Position numbers and translations under genes: made by a program. From Phycisphaerales bacterium (GTDB lineage Bacteria; Planctomycetota; Phycisphaerae; Sedimentisphaerales; Anaerobacaceae), in the NCBI GenBank assembly GCA_030602885.1, contig JAUVYV010000035.1:1-33821 (forward strand): 33,821 bases of DNA, written 5' to 3'. The notes under the pieces were generated by a model. The model saw only the letters and a program-made list of their open reading frames with translations. It had not been told where the DNA came from and did not search any database. How positions within the stretch are numbered: the first letter of the stretch is position 1; each line of letters opens with the position of its first letter. This document shows, piece by piece, positions 1 through 7,939 of the stretch.

Positions 1-317
1 CTCAAAACCCCCTTTTTTTCGCGTTTTTTTGCCTTTTCACAGCCATTTTTCGCAGATTTTTTCAATTTTTTTCAAACTTTCGCACGTTTCCCCGCAACCG
101 AAAACCCGCCCCGTTTGCCCCTCTCGACCCCGAATTCGCCCTTTCCGCCCATTCCTCCACCCCCCTCTCCTAACCCCTTCCAAACCCTTTTAAACCCTAC
201 TATTAGATATTCTAATACTACCCCCCAACCTCCAATTCTGCCATCCCACCCCACTCCTGCCGCTCTACCCCCGCTAACCGCTCAAAAAACCTAATTTCCT
301 CCAGTTCATATTCCCCT
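1..317. other. Pyrimidine-rich intergenic stretch
   Basis: No gene is recognised here. The plus strand is strongly C/T-rich, with runs of C and T and few G, so the open frame on the minus strand (about 72-254) is a Gly/Lys low-complexity translation without a family match and is left out. The strand asymmetry in non-coding DNA suggests a replication-strand bias rather than coding selection. It ends just before the tRNA-Leu promoter. Confidence 0.6.
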
Positions 318-318
318 A

Positions 319-346
319 TTGACGAAAAGACAAAAGCCGCTAATAT
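319..346 (+). promoter_or_regulatory. Sigma70-type promoter of tRNA-Leu
   Basis: A -35 box TTGACG at 319-324 and a -10 box TAATAT at 341-346 are separated by 16 nt. The expected transcription start lies around 352-354, only a few bases before the mature tRNA 5' end at 358, which fits a dedicated tRNA promoter with a very short leader. Confidence 0.7.
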
Positions 347-357
347 GGCTCATTATC

Positions 358-441
358 GCGGATGTGGCGGAATTGGCAGACGCGCAGGCTTCAGGTGCCT
401 GTGGGCTTCGGCCCGTGGAGGTTCGACTCCTCTCATCCGCA
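358..441 (+). tRNA. tRNA-Leu(CAG)
   Basis: The 7-bp acceptor stem GCGGATG (358-364) pairs with CATCCGC (434-440), followed by discriminator A441. The anticodon stem CAGGC/GCCTG closes the loop TTCAGGT, giving anticodon CAG, which reads CUG. There is a long class II variable arm (GTGGGC-TTCG-GCCCGTG type) and a T arm with GTTCGACTC, as expected for tRNA-Leu at 84 nt. No CCA is encoded directly after the discriminator (GTT follows), so CCA must be added. It sits alone, with no neighbouring tRNA genes. Confidence 0.95.
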
Positions 442-667
442 GTTACCCCCCAAAAAACACAAATTAACCTAAATACAAGGAAACTTCCTCTTCCACATCC
501 TGCTCATATTATCTATGGTTTTAATATCCCCCCCTAACCCTGTTACGAACGGCCCATGCTCGAACAAAACCAACTCTTTAACGAAAAACGCAACCACAGG
601 CCGATAAACTAAGTGAATGAGCCTGAATTATGCGCGTCTTGCGCCCTTCTTTCTTCGTGAGGCTTAT

Positions 668-1420
668 ATGTTAGAAATTGCAAGAACTTTTGAACAGTCC
701 GCCGCACGCTTGAATTCTATCGCCTTGATAGCATCTGGCCTGGTACTACTGCTTACCGGCCTGTTTCTCTGGCTTGGCGGCCTTCGCTTCAGAAAAATCC
801 TCTTCGCTGTCATCGGAGCCACCTGCGGAATCGTCTTTGGATTCTTCGTCTCCGGCTGGAATATCCTCCTCGCCGTAGCAATAATCGGATTAGCTGCTTT
901 CCTCGCAGTAAAGCTCGATGATATTTTCATCGCAGTCGTCGCATCCGTCCTCGCAACAGTCGTCGGCTTCACCTATCTCATCTCACCCTACATCAAAGGT
1001 TCCGAGGACCTGTTCCCGCTCATGCAACAGGCCGTTCTCGATGTCCCGTACTACAACTGGGCTCTGCTCCTGCTGCTTATAATCATACCCATCATCGGCA
1101 AATTCTACTTCCCTTCACTCACTACTGCCTTGGCCTGTTCGGCCATGGGCACATTTATCGCCGCCGCCGGAATCACGCTGCTCGCCCTCTCTATGGGTAA
1201 TACACTTTCTCGACACATAGCTCAAAAATACACCCTCTCTTTAGCCCTCTTCTGCGGTCTAATTGCGCTGGGCACACTTGAGCAGCTCTTCCTCGTTAGA
1301 ACCGTAAGAGTCCTAAAGGGACCAAAGGTCACTAAGATAAAACCGAAAAAGAAAAAAGGCAAAAACACCGGCCAGGACGAAACACAGCAGACCCCCACGG
1401 CAAACTGGAGGACCACATAG
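668..1420 (+). CDS. Seven-segment membrane protein, DUF4203-like
   Basis: An integral inner-membrane protein of unknown function with about seven hydrophobic segments, and a highly basic cytoplasmic-looking tail (Lys-rich, near KPKKKKGK) ending in a polar Gln/Thr stretch. I place the start at ATG 668 because GTGAGG lies five bases upstream; an in-frame ATG at 617 has no Shine-Dalgarno and would add 17 residues. The Gly/Ala-rich helices with repeated GxxxG-like spacing resemble the DUF4203/TMEM198-type fold; this is by feel, not by search. The next gene (1491) encodes a protein of the same architecture, so the two probably arose by duplication and may act together. No catalytic motif is visible. 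Confidence 0.75.
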   Translation: MLEIARTFEQSAARLNSIALIASGLVLLLTGLFLWLGGLRFRKILFAVIGATCGIVFGFFVSGWNILLAVAIIGLAAFLAVKLDDIFIAVVASVLATVVGFTYLISPYIKGSEDLFPLMQQAVLDVPYYNWALLLLLIIIPIIGKFYFPSLTTALACSAMGTFIAAAGITLLALSMGNTLSRHIAQKYTLSLALFCGLIALGTLEQLFLVRTVRVLKGPKVTKIKPKKKKGKNTGQDETQQTPTANWRTT

Positions 1421-1490
1421 TATAAAACCGAACACACCGTGCCCGGCACGCTGAGTCGATATCGACCGGCACAAACGAAGGAGAATATAC

Positions 1491-2192
1491 ATGGATGGCC
1501 TGACAATTCTCGCTCAGACAACATACACCTATGGTTACGAAGAGCCCCTCGTTGACACCCAGTTTGTCTCGCGATTCCTCCAGTATATGTGGGACCAGAT
1601 TACCATTATGACCTGGCCGCAATCCGTCCTCGCCATCTCTCTCGGCGTCATCTACCTCATGTACGGCTGGAGAATCTTCAAAGCTCTAACCGTCATCAGC
1701 TTCGCACTGCTCGGACTATACGTCGGAATGTGGATCGGCGCCCAGTTTGACAAGGTCCTCCTCGGTAGTCTCCTCGGCCTGGCCCTGCTGACCATATTGT
1801 CCGTCCCACTTATGAAATGGGCTGTCTGCATCCTCGGCGCCGTCGCCGGCGGTGTCCTCACCGCAGGTATCTGGTACGCATTCAAACTCCCCGAACAATT
1901 CGTCTGGGCCGGCGCGCTCGTCGGTTTCGTCACAGGCGGTATGATCGCATTCGTCGTCTTCAGAGTATCCGTCATGCTTTTTACTTCGCTTGGAGGCGGT
2001 GTCCTCATAATCATGGGCGCCCTCGCACTCGTCTATCAATACGAAGGCATACAAGACCCACCCACGAACCGACTCTACGACATCTACTTCAACAACAACT
2101 GGTTCATCCCCGTCCTGCTCATCGCAGCCACACTCTTCGGCATGCTCCTCCAGTGGCGCTTCGTAAAAACCTCAAAAAACTGGACCGTCTGA
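1491..2192 (+). CDS. Seven-segment membrane protein, DUF4203-like paralogue
   Basis: A 233-residue membrane protein with about seven hydrophobic segments starting near residue 42, preceded by a polar N-terminus with aromatic residues and no cleavable signal. AAGGAG at 1478-1483 lies seven bases before the ATG, so the start is well supported. Segment layout and Gly-rich helices match the upstream gene, 70 bases away and on the same strand, suggesting a two-gene unit encoding a paralogous pair. It lacks the neighbour's long Lys-rich tail and ends with a short WRFVKTSKNWTV tail. The function is unknown; the DUF4203-like assignment is tentative. Confidence 0.75.
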   Translation: MDGLTILAQTTYTYGYEEPLVDTQFVSRFLQYMWDQITIMTWPQSVLAISLGVIYLMYGWRIFKALTVISFALLGLYVGMWIGAQFDKVLLGSLLGLALLTILSVPLMKWAVCILGAVAGGVLTAGIWYAFKLPEQFVWAGALVGFVTGGMIAFVVFRVSVMLFTSLGGGVLIIMGALALVYQYEGIQDPPTNRLYDIYFNNNWFIPVLLIAATLFGMLLQWRFVKTSKNWTV

Positions 2193-2244
2193 GCCCGTCA
2201 CCCCCACTGCAAGACCGTGATTCAGCAATGCACGTCTTTTCGCC

Positions 2245-2273
2245 TTGAAAACCGCTCCATCACCATTTACAAT
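2245..2273 (+). promoter_or_regulatory. Promoter candidate for ffh
   Basis: TTGAAA (2245-2250) and TACAAT (2268-2273) are spaced by 17 nt. The inferred transcript begins near 2280, so the G/C hairpin at 2298-2316 would lie in the ffh leader. This is the only good promoter-like pair between the 1491 gene and ffh. Confidence 0.6.
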
Positions 2274-2297
2274 GCACTCCCGACACTGGACTATTTA

Positions 2298-2316
2298 GCC
2301 CCCAATTTTATTGGGG
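2298..2316. repeat. C5/G5 hairpin in ffh leader (family copy 1)
   Basis: CCCCCAA (2298-2304) pairs perfectly with TTGGGGG (2310-2316) around the loop TTTTA. It is preceded by TTTAG and followed by GTTGG. Similar hairpins with a C5/G5 base but different inner pairs occur at 25980-26004 and 33217-33238. There is no T-run, so it is a poor intrinsic terminator; a REP-like element or leader structure is likelier. Confidence 0.65.
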
Positions 2317-2361
2317 GGTTGGTTTAGAAAACATAACACGCACAACAACGAATAACGCCCT

Positions 2362-3789
2362 ATGTTTGACGCATTAACACAGAAATTTAACAACGTTTTC
2401 AAATCCCTCTCGGGCAGAGGCCGTATCACCGAAGCAAACGTCTCGGACGCCGTCCGCGACGTCCGAAAGGCCCTGCTCGAAGCAGACGTCAGCTACAACG
2501 TCGCAAAGCAGTTCTGCAAGGACGTCACCCAGGCCGCCATGGGTGCCGACGTAATCAAGTCACTGCACCCCAGCCAGGTCTTCGTCAAAATCGTCAACGA
2601 CCAGCTCACAAAACTTATGGGCCCCGTCGATACAAATATCTATTACGTCTCACCGGGCCCGACAGTCGTCATGCTCGCAGGCCTCCAGGGCGGCGGCAAA
2701 ACCACCACCGCAGCAAAGCTCGCAAAATACACCGTTGCAAAAGGTAAAAAGCCCCTGCTCGTCGCTGACGACCTCCAGAGACCCGCTGCAATCGAGCAAT
2801 TAGTCACGCTTGGCGAGCAATTGGGCATCGAAGTTTACAGTGAAACAAGCAAAAACGCCGTAAAAGTTGCAAAAAACGCGCTAAAACACGCACAAAAAAA
2901 CGGCTTTGACGTCGTCGTCATCGACACCGCAGGCCGACTGCACATCGACGAAGAGATGATGACTGAGGTCGCCAACATTGCAAAGGCCGTAACGCCCCAC
3001 CAAATCTACCTCGTCTGCGACTCTATGACGGGCCAGGACGCCGTCAACTCCGCGAAGGAATTCAACGAACGGCTCGAATTGGACGGCGTCATCCTCACAA
3101 AGCTCGACGGCGACGCAAGAGGCGGTGCCGCCCTTTCCGTAAAGGCAGTCACGGGAAAACCCATCAAGTTCGTCGGCGTCGGCGAAAAGCTCGACAAGCT
3201 CGAAGAATTCCATCCCGACCGTATGGCATCCCGTATCCTCGGCATGGGCGACGTCGTCACGCTCGTCGAAAAGGCACAGGAGCAGTTCGACGCAGAAGAA
3301 GCGCAAAAGCTCCAGGCCAAGATGGCCAAGGGAAGCTTCGGCTTCGACGACTTTCTCAAGCAGATGCAGGCCGTCAAGAATATGGGCGGCATGAAGAGCA
3401 TGCTAAAACTCATGCCCGGCGCATCCCAACTCGGCGACCTCGACCTCGACGGCAACGAAATCGGGCAGATGGAGGCAATCGTCTATTCCATGACACGCAA
3501 AGAGCGGCAGAATCCCGACCTGATTGATTCACCTCGCAGAAGGAGAATCGCGGCGGGGTCGGGTACTCAGCCGCACAATGTCTCCTCACTCGTCAAGACC
3601 TTCATGCGAAGCAGGGATATGCTCAAGTCCCTGTCCGGCGGAAAGCTCGGCGGACTAAAAGCCCTCATGTCCGGCGGACTCAACATCGGCGCGCTTTCAC
3701 AGCAGATGGCGCAGGGCAGAAAAATCAAACAGCGCTCAAAAAGAAAACGAGTCATAAAAAGAAGAGGAAAAATCAAAAAACGCCGCTAA
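2362..3789 (+). CDS. ffh: Signal recognition particle protein Ffh
   Basis: The SRP GTPase binds SRP RNA and signal sequences of nascent membrane proteins and docks with FtsY. An N-terminal helical bundle is followed by the G domain: P-loop GLQGGGKTTT (G107-T116), DTAGRLHID (from D188) and TKLDGD (T246-D251). The M domain carries SMTRKERQNPDLID then RRRRIAAGSG, the RNA-binding and hydrophobic-groove region. Its 475 residues are normal for the family, and the C-terminus is extremely basic (Lys/Arg run over the last about 25 residues). No clear Shine-Dalgarno precedes the ATG. The partner RNA gene ffs lies at 23347. A sulfatase gene follows after 17 bases, which is an odd operon partner. Confidence 0.97.
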   Translation: MFDALTQKFNNVFKSLSGRGRITEANVSDAVRDVRKALLEADVSYNVAKQFCKDVTQAAMGADVIKSLHPSQVFVKIVNDQLTKLMGPVDTNIYYVSPGPTVVMLAGLQGGGKTTTAAKLAKYTVAKGKKPLLVADDLQRPAAIEQLVTLGEQLGIEVYSETSKNAVKVAKNALKHAQKNGFDVVVIDTAGRLHIDEEMMTEVANIAKAVTPHQIYLVCDSMTGQDAVNSAKEFNERLELDGVILTKLDGDARGGAALSVKAVTGKPIKFVGVGEKLDKLEEFHPDRMASRILGMGDVVTLVEKAQEQFDAEEAQKLQAKMAKGSFGFDDFLKQMQAVKNMGGMKSMLKLMPGASQLGDLDLDGNEIGQMEAIVYSMTRKERQNPDLIDSPRRRRIAAGSGTQPHNVSSLVKTFMRSRDMLKSLSGGKLGGLKALMSGGLNIGALSQQMAQGRKIKQRSKRKRVIKRRGKIKKRR

Positions 3790-3806
3790 AAAAGGATGTT
3801 TGTCCT

Positions 3807-5252
3807 ATGACACAGACCATTACCCGCCGTCGCTTTGTCAAATCCCTCGCGGCAACCGCCGCCGCAACCTTCCTGCCCGGCTGCAATGGCGGCCTTTTTT
3901 CAACCGAAGCCAGGCGGTTCTCCGACAGGCCGAACTTCATAGTCATCTTCATCGACGACATGGGCTACGGCGACCTCGGCTGCTTCGGCTCTAAGGTTCA
4001 TCGCACTCCGAATATCGACCAAATGGCCGCCGAAGGAATCAAGTTCACCAGCTTCTATGTCACCAGCGGCGTCTGCACCCCATCCCGCTCATCTCTGCTG
4101 ACCGGCTGCTACCCGAAACGCGTCGATATGCACCAGGACTCCAAAGGCCGGTGTGTCCTCTTTCCCGCTGCACACAAAGGACTCAACCCAAATGAAATCA
4201 CCATCGCCGAAATCCTGAAATCCCGCGGCTACGCCACCTGCTGCATCGGAAAATGGCACCTGGGCGACCAGCCGAAGTTCCTGCCCACCCGGCAGGGCTT
4301 CGATTACTACTACGGCATCCCCTACAGCAATGACATGGGGGGATCCAAGCAGACCAAACCCCCGCTGCCCCTGATGCGAAACGAAACCGTCATCGAAGCG
4401 CCCGCAAATCAGAACACCCTAACCCAACGCTACACCGCCGAAGCAACCAAATTCATAAAGAAAAACAAAGACCGCCCCTTCTTCATCTACCTGCCACACT
4501 CAATGGTCCACAACCCCCTCCACGCAAGCAAAGATTTCCGCGGCAAAAGTGCAAATGCCCGTTATGGCGACGCCGTCGAGGAAATCGACTTCTCAACTGG
4601 TCGGATCCTCAACACGCTAAGAAAACTCAAGCTCGATAAGAACACCCTCGTCGTATTCACCTCCGACAACGGCGCCTCAAACCAGTTCGGCGGCTCAAAC
4701 GCCCCACTGCGAGGCCACAAGGGCTCCACATGGGAAGGCGGCATGCGAGAGCCCTGCTTAATGTGGTGGCCCGGTCACATCCCCGCAGGAAAAACCTGCT
4801 CCGAAATGGCCATAACAATGGACCTGCTCCCAACCTTCGCTGCTCTCGCCGGTGCATCGCTGCCCGTTGACCGAACCATCGACGGAAAAAACATCTGGCC
4901 GCTTATGTCGGGAAAACCCAACGCAAAATCACCGCACGAGGCATTCTACTACTACCAGATCGACCAGTTACAGGCCGTCAGAAGCGGAAAATGGAAATTG
5001 CATCTCCCGCTCAAAGAGAAAAAGAAGAACTGGGGCGAGCCCGACCTCGATGTCCCTCTGCAGCTATACGACCTCGAAGCCGACATCGCCGAATCAAACA
5101 ACCTCGCCGACCGGCACCCGGAAGTAGTCGAACGCCTCCTCAAACTTGCAGAACGCGCAAAGCTCGACCTCGGTGACACAGAAATCCCAGGCCTCAACAC
5201 CCGCCCCGCCGGATGGCTTGTCTCACCAAAACCACTCTTGATGAAAAGATAA
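3807..5252 (+). CDS. Tat-exported sulfatase (S1 family, CTPSR type)
   Basis: Hydrolyses sulfate esters, probably on polysaccharides, outside the cytoplasm. The N-terminus has a twin-arginine signal (TRRRFVKSLAATAAATFLPG) ending in Cys26, which could be a lipobox. The formylglycine signature C90-T-P-S-R94 is intact; D50-D51 and the later TSDNG motif would bind Ca2+ together with the modified Cys, and GKWHLG supplies the conserved Lys/His. The length of 481 residues is typical. AAAGGA upstream of ATG 3807 supports the start. It begins 17 bases after ffh and overlaps the stop-start region of the following small gene, so it is likely co-transcribed with both. The exact substrate cannot be read. 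Cys90 must be oxidised by a sulfatase-maturating enzyme; none of the classical type is seen nearby except the secreted FGE-like protein at 16075. Confidence 0.93.
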   Translation: MTQTITRRRFVKSLAATAAATFLPGCNGGLFSTEARRFSDRPNFIVIFIDDMGYGDLGCFGSKVHRTPNIDQMAAEGIKFTSFYVTSGVCTPSRSSLLTGCYPKRVDMHQDSKGRCVLFPAAHKGLNPNEITIAEILKSRGYATCCIGKWHLGDQPKFLPTRQGFDYYYGIPYSNDMGGSKQTKPPLPLMRNETVIEAPANQNTLTQRYTAEATKFIKKNKDRPFFIYLPHSMVHNPLHASKDFRGKSANARYGDAVEEIDFSTGRILNTLRKLKLDKNTLVVFTSDNGASNQFGGSNAPLRGHKGSTWEGGMREPCLMWWPGHIPAGKTCSEMAITMDLLPTFAALAGASLPVDRTIDGKNIWPLMSGKPNAKSPHEAFYYYQIDQLQAVRSGKWKLHLPLKEKKKNWGEPDLDVPLQLYDLEADIAESNNLADRHPEVVERLLKLAERAKLDLGDTEIPGLNTRPAGWLVSPKPLLMKR

Positions 5253-5272
5253 TGGTCGGCTGTGAGGCCAAC

Positions 5273-5578
5273 ATGACAATAGACGAATATCTCGGAAAAG
5301 TCGCCCAATTCGCCGACAGCCGCTACGGCCGAATGGTCCGCAGCCGGTTCAAAGACCACCGCGGCTCAAGTGAGTTGGCCATGCTCGCCAGCCCCACTGC
5401 CGACGAGATCGAGCAGCTAAGACGCGCCGTCGCCATCATGACCCCCTCCGAAAAGCAAAACGCCGACAAACTCACCGACGAGCAAATCCACAAAATCGCA
5501 CAAGACGCCCGAACCGAACCCGCCCTGCTCGCAATCTTCATCAACGGCTACGCCCTGCATCAGAAACGTTCGCCGTAG
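5273..5578 (+). CDS. Small protein resembling part of the Ffh M domain
   Basis: A soluble 101-residue protein without signal or membrane segment. I choose ATG 5273 because GTGAGG lies five bases upstream; an in-frame ATG at 5252 overlapping the sulfatase stop (TAATG) is the alternative. Residues 44-93 align without gaps to residues 365-414 of the Ffh encoded 2 kb upstream: both have EI.Q, then MT..E(K/R)QN.D, then IA, then T.P, about 14 identities over 50 by eye plus many conservative changes. The Arg-rich RNA-binding segment of Ffh (RRRRIA) is replaced by QIHKIA, so SRP RNA binding is doubtful. It may be an M-domain-derived protein; coincidental similarity of two helical proteins is not excluded. 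It is not a family I recognise. Confidence 0.7.
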   Translation: MTIDEYLGKVAQFADSRYGRMVRSRFKDHRGSSELAMLASPTADEIEQLRRAVAIMTPSEKQNADKLTDEQIHKIAQDARTEPALLAIFINGYALHQKRSP

Positions 5579-5625
5579 TGTATGACAAAGCATAGGCGAG
5601 GGAACAAAACTTTTAGGGGATATTG

Positions 5626-7218
5626 ATGATTAGGACAACTATTGTCATCGGCCTGACGATGTGTCTGGCTTGTGGCTGTTCAGCAAGCAAATGCGCCGGC
5701 GATCACACTAACGCTGCGAAAATCAATATCATCCCGAAGCCGGTTGAGATGACTGTCGGCAAGGGCCTCTTTCGCATCGACACCGACACAAAGATTTATG
5801 CCCCCACTGCCAACACCGAAGCAGAGCAGATAGCAGAGTATCTCGCCGAAATGGTCAAACACCGTACCGGCTCTGGCCTGGAAATCAGTCGGTCCCGCAC
5901 CTCCCAAACAGAATCCAATGCAATCACATTTCACCTCGAACACCGCGACGACCTCGGCAGCGAGGGCTATATCCTTTCCGTCCGTCCCGATTCAATATTA
6001 ATAACCGCATCGCAGCCGGCCGGGATGTTCTACGCCGTCCAGACCATACGCCAGATGTTGCCCGAGCAAATCGAGGACACAACCAAAGAACACTATATCA
6101 ATCTATCCGTCCCCTGCATTTACATAAAGGACAGACCTGTCTTTGTGTGGCGGGGCCTGCTGCTGGACTGCAGCAGAGTGTTTCTTGAAAAGAAGTTTCT
6201 CCTCAGATACATCGACCTGCTCGCCCTGTACAAGATGAATATCCTGCAGCTCCATCTCACCGACGACCAGGGCTGGCGTCTCGAAATCAAAAAGTATCCC
6301 GAGCTCACCGAGCTGTGCTCGGAATTCTCCGACAGGTACCCTGATGCAAAAGGCGGCTACTATTCGCAGGACGATATAAAAGAAATGGTCGAATACGCCC
6401 GCCGCCGCTATGTCACCGTCGTCCCTGAAATCGAGATGCCCGGCCATTCCAGCTCCGTCTTCGTCGCATATCCGCATCTAAGCTGCAGGGGCGAAAAGAC
6501 CGAAATATTCCCCTTCTGGAAAGGCCCCACAATCACGAAAGACATCTTCTGCGCCGGCAACGAAGACGTTTACACCTTCCTTGAAAACGTACTCGGCGAA
6601 GTCGTCGAAATGTTTGACTCCGAATATATCCACATCGGAGGTGACGAGGCCCCCAAGGACAGGTGGAAGGAATGTCCCAAATGCCAGGCCATGCTCGCCC
6701 GTCACAACCTCACCGATGAAGAGCATCTTCAGGCCTATTTCACCCAGCGAATCGAACATTTCCTCAACTCCAAAGGGCGAAAGTTAATCGGATGGGACGA
6801 AATACTCGAAGGAGGACTGGCCAAAAACGCCGCCGTAATGTCCTGGAGAGGAACAGTCGGCGGCATCAAGGCAGCCCGGATGGACCACTACGTCGTAATG
6901 TCTCCCACCTCCGCCTGCTACTTCGACTACGACATAAGAACCACGCCGCTAAAGGAAACGTACCTCTACAATCCCGTCCCCGCTGAGCTGCCATCCGATA
7001 AGAGAAAATTTATCCTTGGCGGCCAAGGCAACATGTGGACACAGTCGGCCCCCACCGAAACCGCCATCGACAAACATACATTCCCGCGCCTTATCGGCCT
7101 GTCAGAAGCCCTCTGGACGCCATCTGAGCTGAAGGATTTCGACGACTTCCACAACCGCCTCGGTGCCCACTACCGCCGTCTCGACATAATGCACGTCAAA
7201 TACGGCCCCGAAAAATAA
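5626..7218 (+). CDS. Beta-N-acetylhexosaminidase, GH20
   Basis: Removes terminal beta-linked GlcNAc/GalNAc from glycans by substrate-assisted catalysis. The N-terminus is a short lipoprotein-type signal with several Cys (LACGC region), then a GH20b-like domain beginning near INIIPKPVEM, then the GH20 barrel with HLTDDQGWRLEIKKYPELTE and the catalytic pair in HIGGDEAPKDRW (D341-E342 counted from a TTG three bases before the chosen ATG). EIEMPGHS, the GWDEILEGG segment and the C-terminal EALWTP are also family landmarks. AGGGGA five bases before ATG 5626 decides the start. The length, 530 residues, is normal. Lying after a sulfatase, it fits stepwise removal of sulfate and then N-acetylhexosamine from a sulfated glycan. 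Confidence 0.95.
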   Translation: MIRTTIVIGLTMCLACGCSASKCAGDHTNAAKINIIPKPVEMTVGKGLFRIDTDTKIYAPTANTEAEQIAEYLAEMVKHRTGSGLEISRSRTSQTESNAITFHLEHRDDLGSEGYILSVRPDSILITASQPAGMFYAVQTIRQMLPEQIEDTTKEHYINLSVPCIYIKDRPVFVWRGLLLDCSRVFLEKKFLLRYIDLLALYKMNILQLHLTDDQGWRLEIKKYPELTELCSEFSDRYPDAKGGYYSQDDIKEMVEYARRRYVTVVPEIEMPGHSSSVFVAYPHLSCRGEKTEIFPFWKGPTITKDIFCAGNEDVYTFLENVLGEVVEMFDSEYIHIGGDEAPKDRWKECPKCQAMLARHNLTDEEHLQAYFTQRIEHFLNSKGRKLIGWDEILEGGLAKNAAVMSWRGTVGGIKAARMDHYVVMSPTSACYFDYDIRTTPLKETYLYNPVPAELPSDKRKFILGGQGNMWTQSAPTETAIDKHTFPRLIGLSEALWTPSELKDFDDFHNRLGAHYRRLDIMHVKYGPEK

Positions 7219-7248
7219 CACAATCCCAAAAACTGACCCCGGCAAAAC

Positions 7249-7276
7249 TTGACACCCGCCCGGACACACATACAAT
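7249..7276 (+). promoter_or_regulatory. Near-consensus promoter before the aquaporin remnant
   Basis: TTGACA (7249-7254) and TACAAT (7271-7276) are separated by 16 nt. The only coding sequence downstream is the truncated aquaporin tail that begins about 60 bases later, so this looks like the original promoter of a gene whose main body was lost. Confidence 0.6.
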
Positions 7277-7333
7277 CTCCTGAAGAGTGTTACTGTTTTT
7301 AAGTTAATGCTATGTCGAACAGCGGATTTGAAG

Positions 7334-7510
7334 GCAAGGTCGCTCGCCCCTGCACTGTTCGCCGGCGGTGCGCCTTTGAACATCCTGTGGCTCTACTTCG
7401 CCGCCCCAATAGCCGGCGCCGTCCTCGCCGCCCGGCTGTACGACATAATCCGCTCCGATAAAGACCGCATCCCCTCAGTCCCCGCCTTTGATTACCCCGA
7501 ATCCGACTAA
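7334..7510 (+). pseudogene. C-terminal remnant of an aquaporin/MIP channel
   Basis: The frame reads ARSLAPALFAGG, then LWLYFAAPIAGAVLAARLYD and a short polar tail to a TAA stop. In MIP-family channels the second NPA motif continues as NPARS.(G/A)PAL, followed by a loop and the sixth membrane helix LW.Y..AP..GA..AA, which is the pattern seen here. Everything N-terminal of the second NPA, including the Asn-Pro, is missing; the preceding codons do not resemble the family. An open frame runs back to an ATG at 7307 but has no Shine-Dalgarno. I conclude an internally deleted, non-functional gene; a small independent membrane peptide is less likely. Confidence 0.65.
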
Positions 7511-7534
7511 TCCCTCCCGCCACCAAAAACGTGA

Positions 7535-7579
7535 CATGGGCATCTTGCCCATGCGTATCACGGCCATCTTGGCCGTGAT
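7535..7579. repeat. Tandem pair of hairpins sharing loop ATCTT
   Basis: CATGGGC-ATCTT-GCCCATG (7535-7553) is followed by ATCACGGCC-ATCTT-GGCCGTGAT (7557-7579). Both stems are perfect (7 and 9 bp) with different sequence but the same five-base loop. In the minus-strand reading they give GQDGRDTHGQDAH-like peptides, a pattern I recall from dispersed palindromes in planctomycete genomes. The rest of 7511-7939 (429 bases) shows no gene. Confidence 0.75.
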
Positions 7580-7939
7580 TATTATTTTCCCCCAACAACG
7601 CCGAAGACATAAAAAAATTAGTAAATGGTAAATATTCAATCGTAAATTCCAACACTTACCCATCCTCGCCTGCCCACAGGCGGAATGTTTACAGATTTTC
7701 TGCCTATTTAGCAGGATATATCGCTTTACTGAGCTTGGAGGGCCAAATATAATATGTGCTTAACATCCGGGATTTGCGAGACCTTTGGACCTCTGTTAGA
7801 TATTTGAAATTCAAACGACCACTGCCAATTGGCACCTTTTTCTTTGTGAGGGGCAATTAGCGTTTTGCATGATGGATTATATGGGATGGATGGGAATGAC
7901 AATGATACAAACAGTCTTGGATGAACAGTGAGGATTTTT

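Noticed and set aside
319-537. 72-residue plus-strand ORF
   Set aside because: It runs straight through the tRNA-Leu gene and has no Shine-Dalgarno; it is a by-product of the tRNA.
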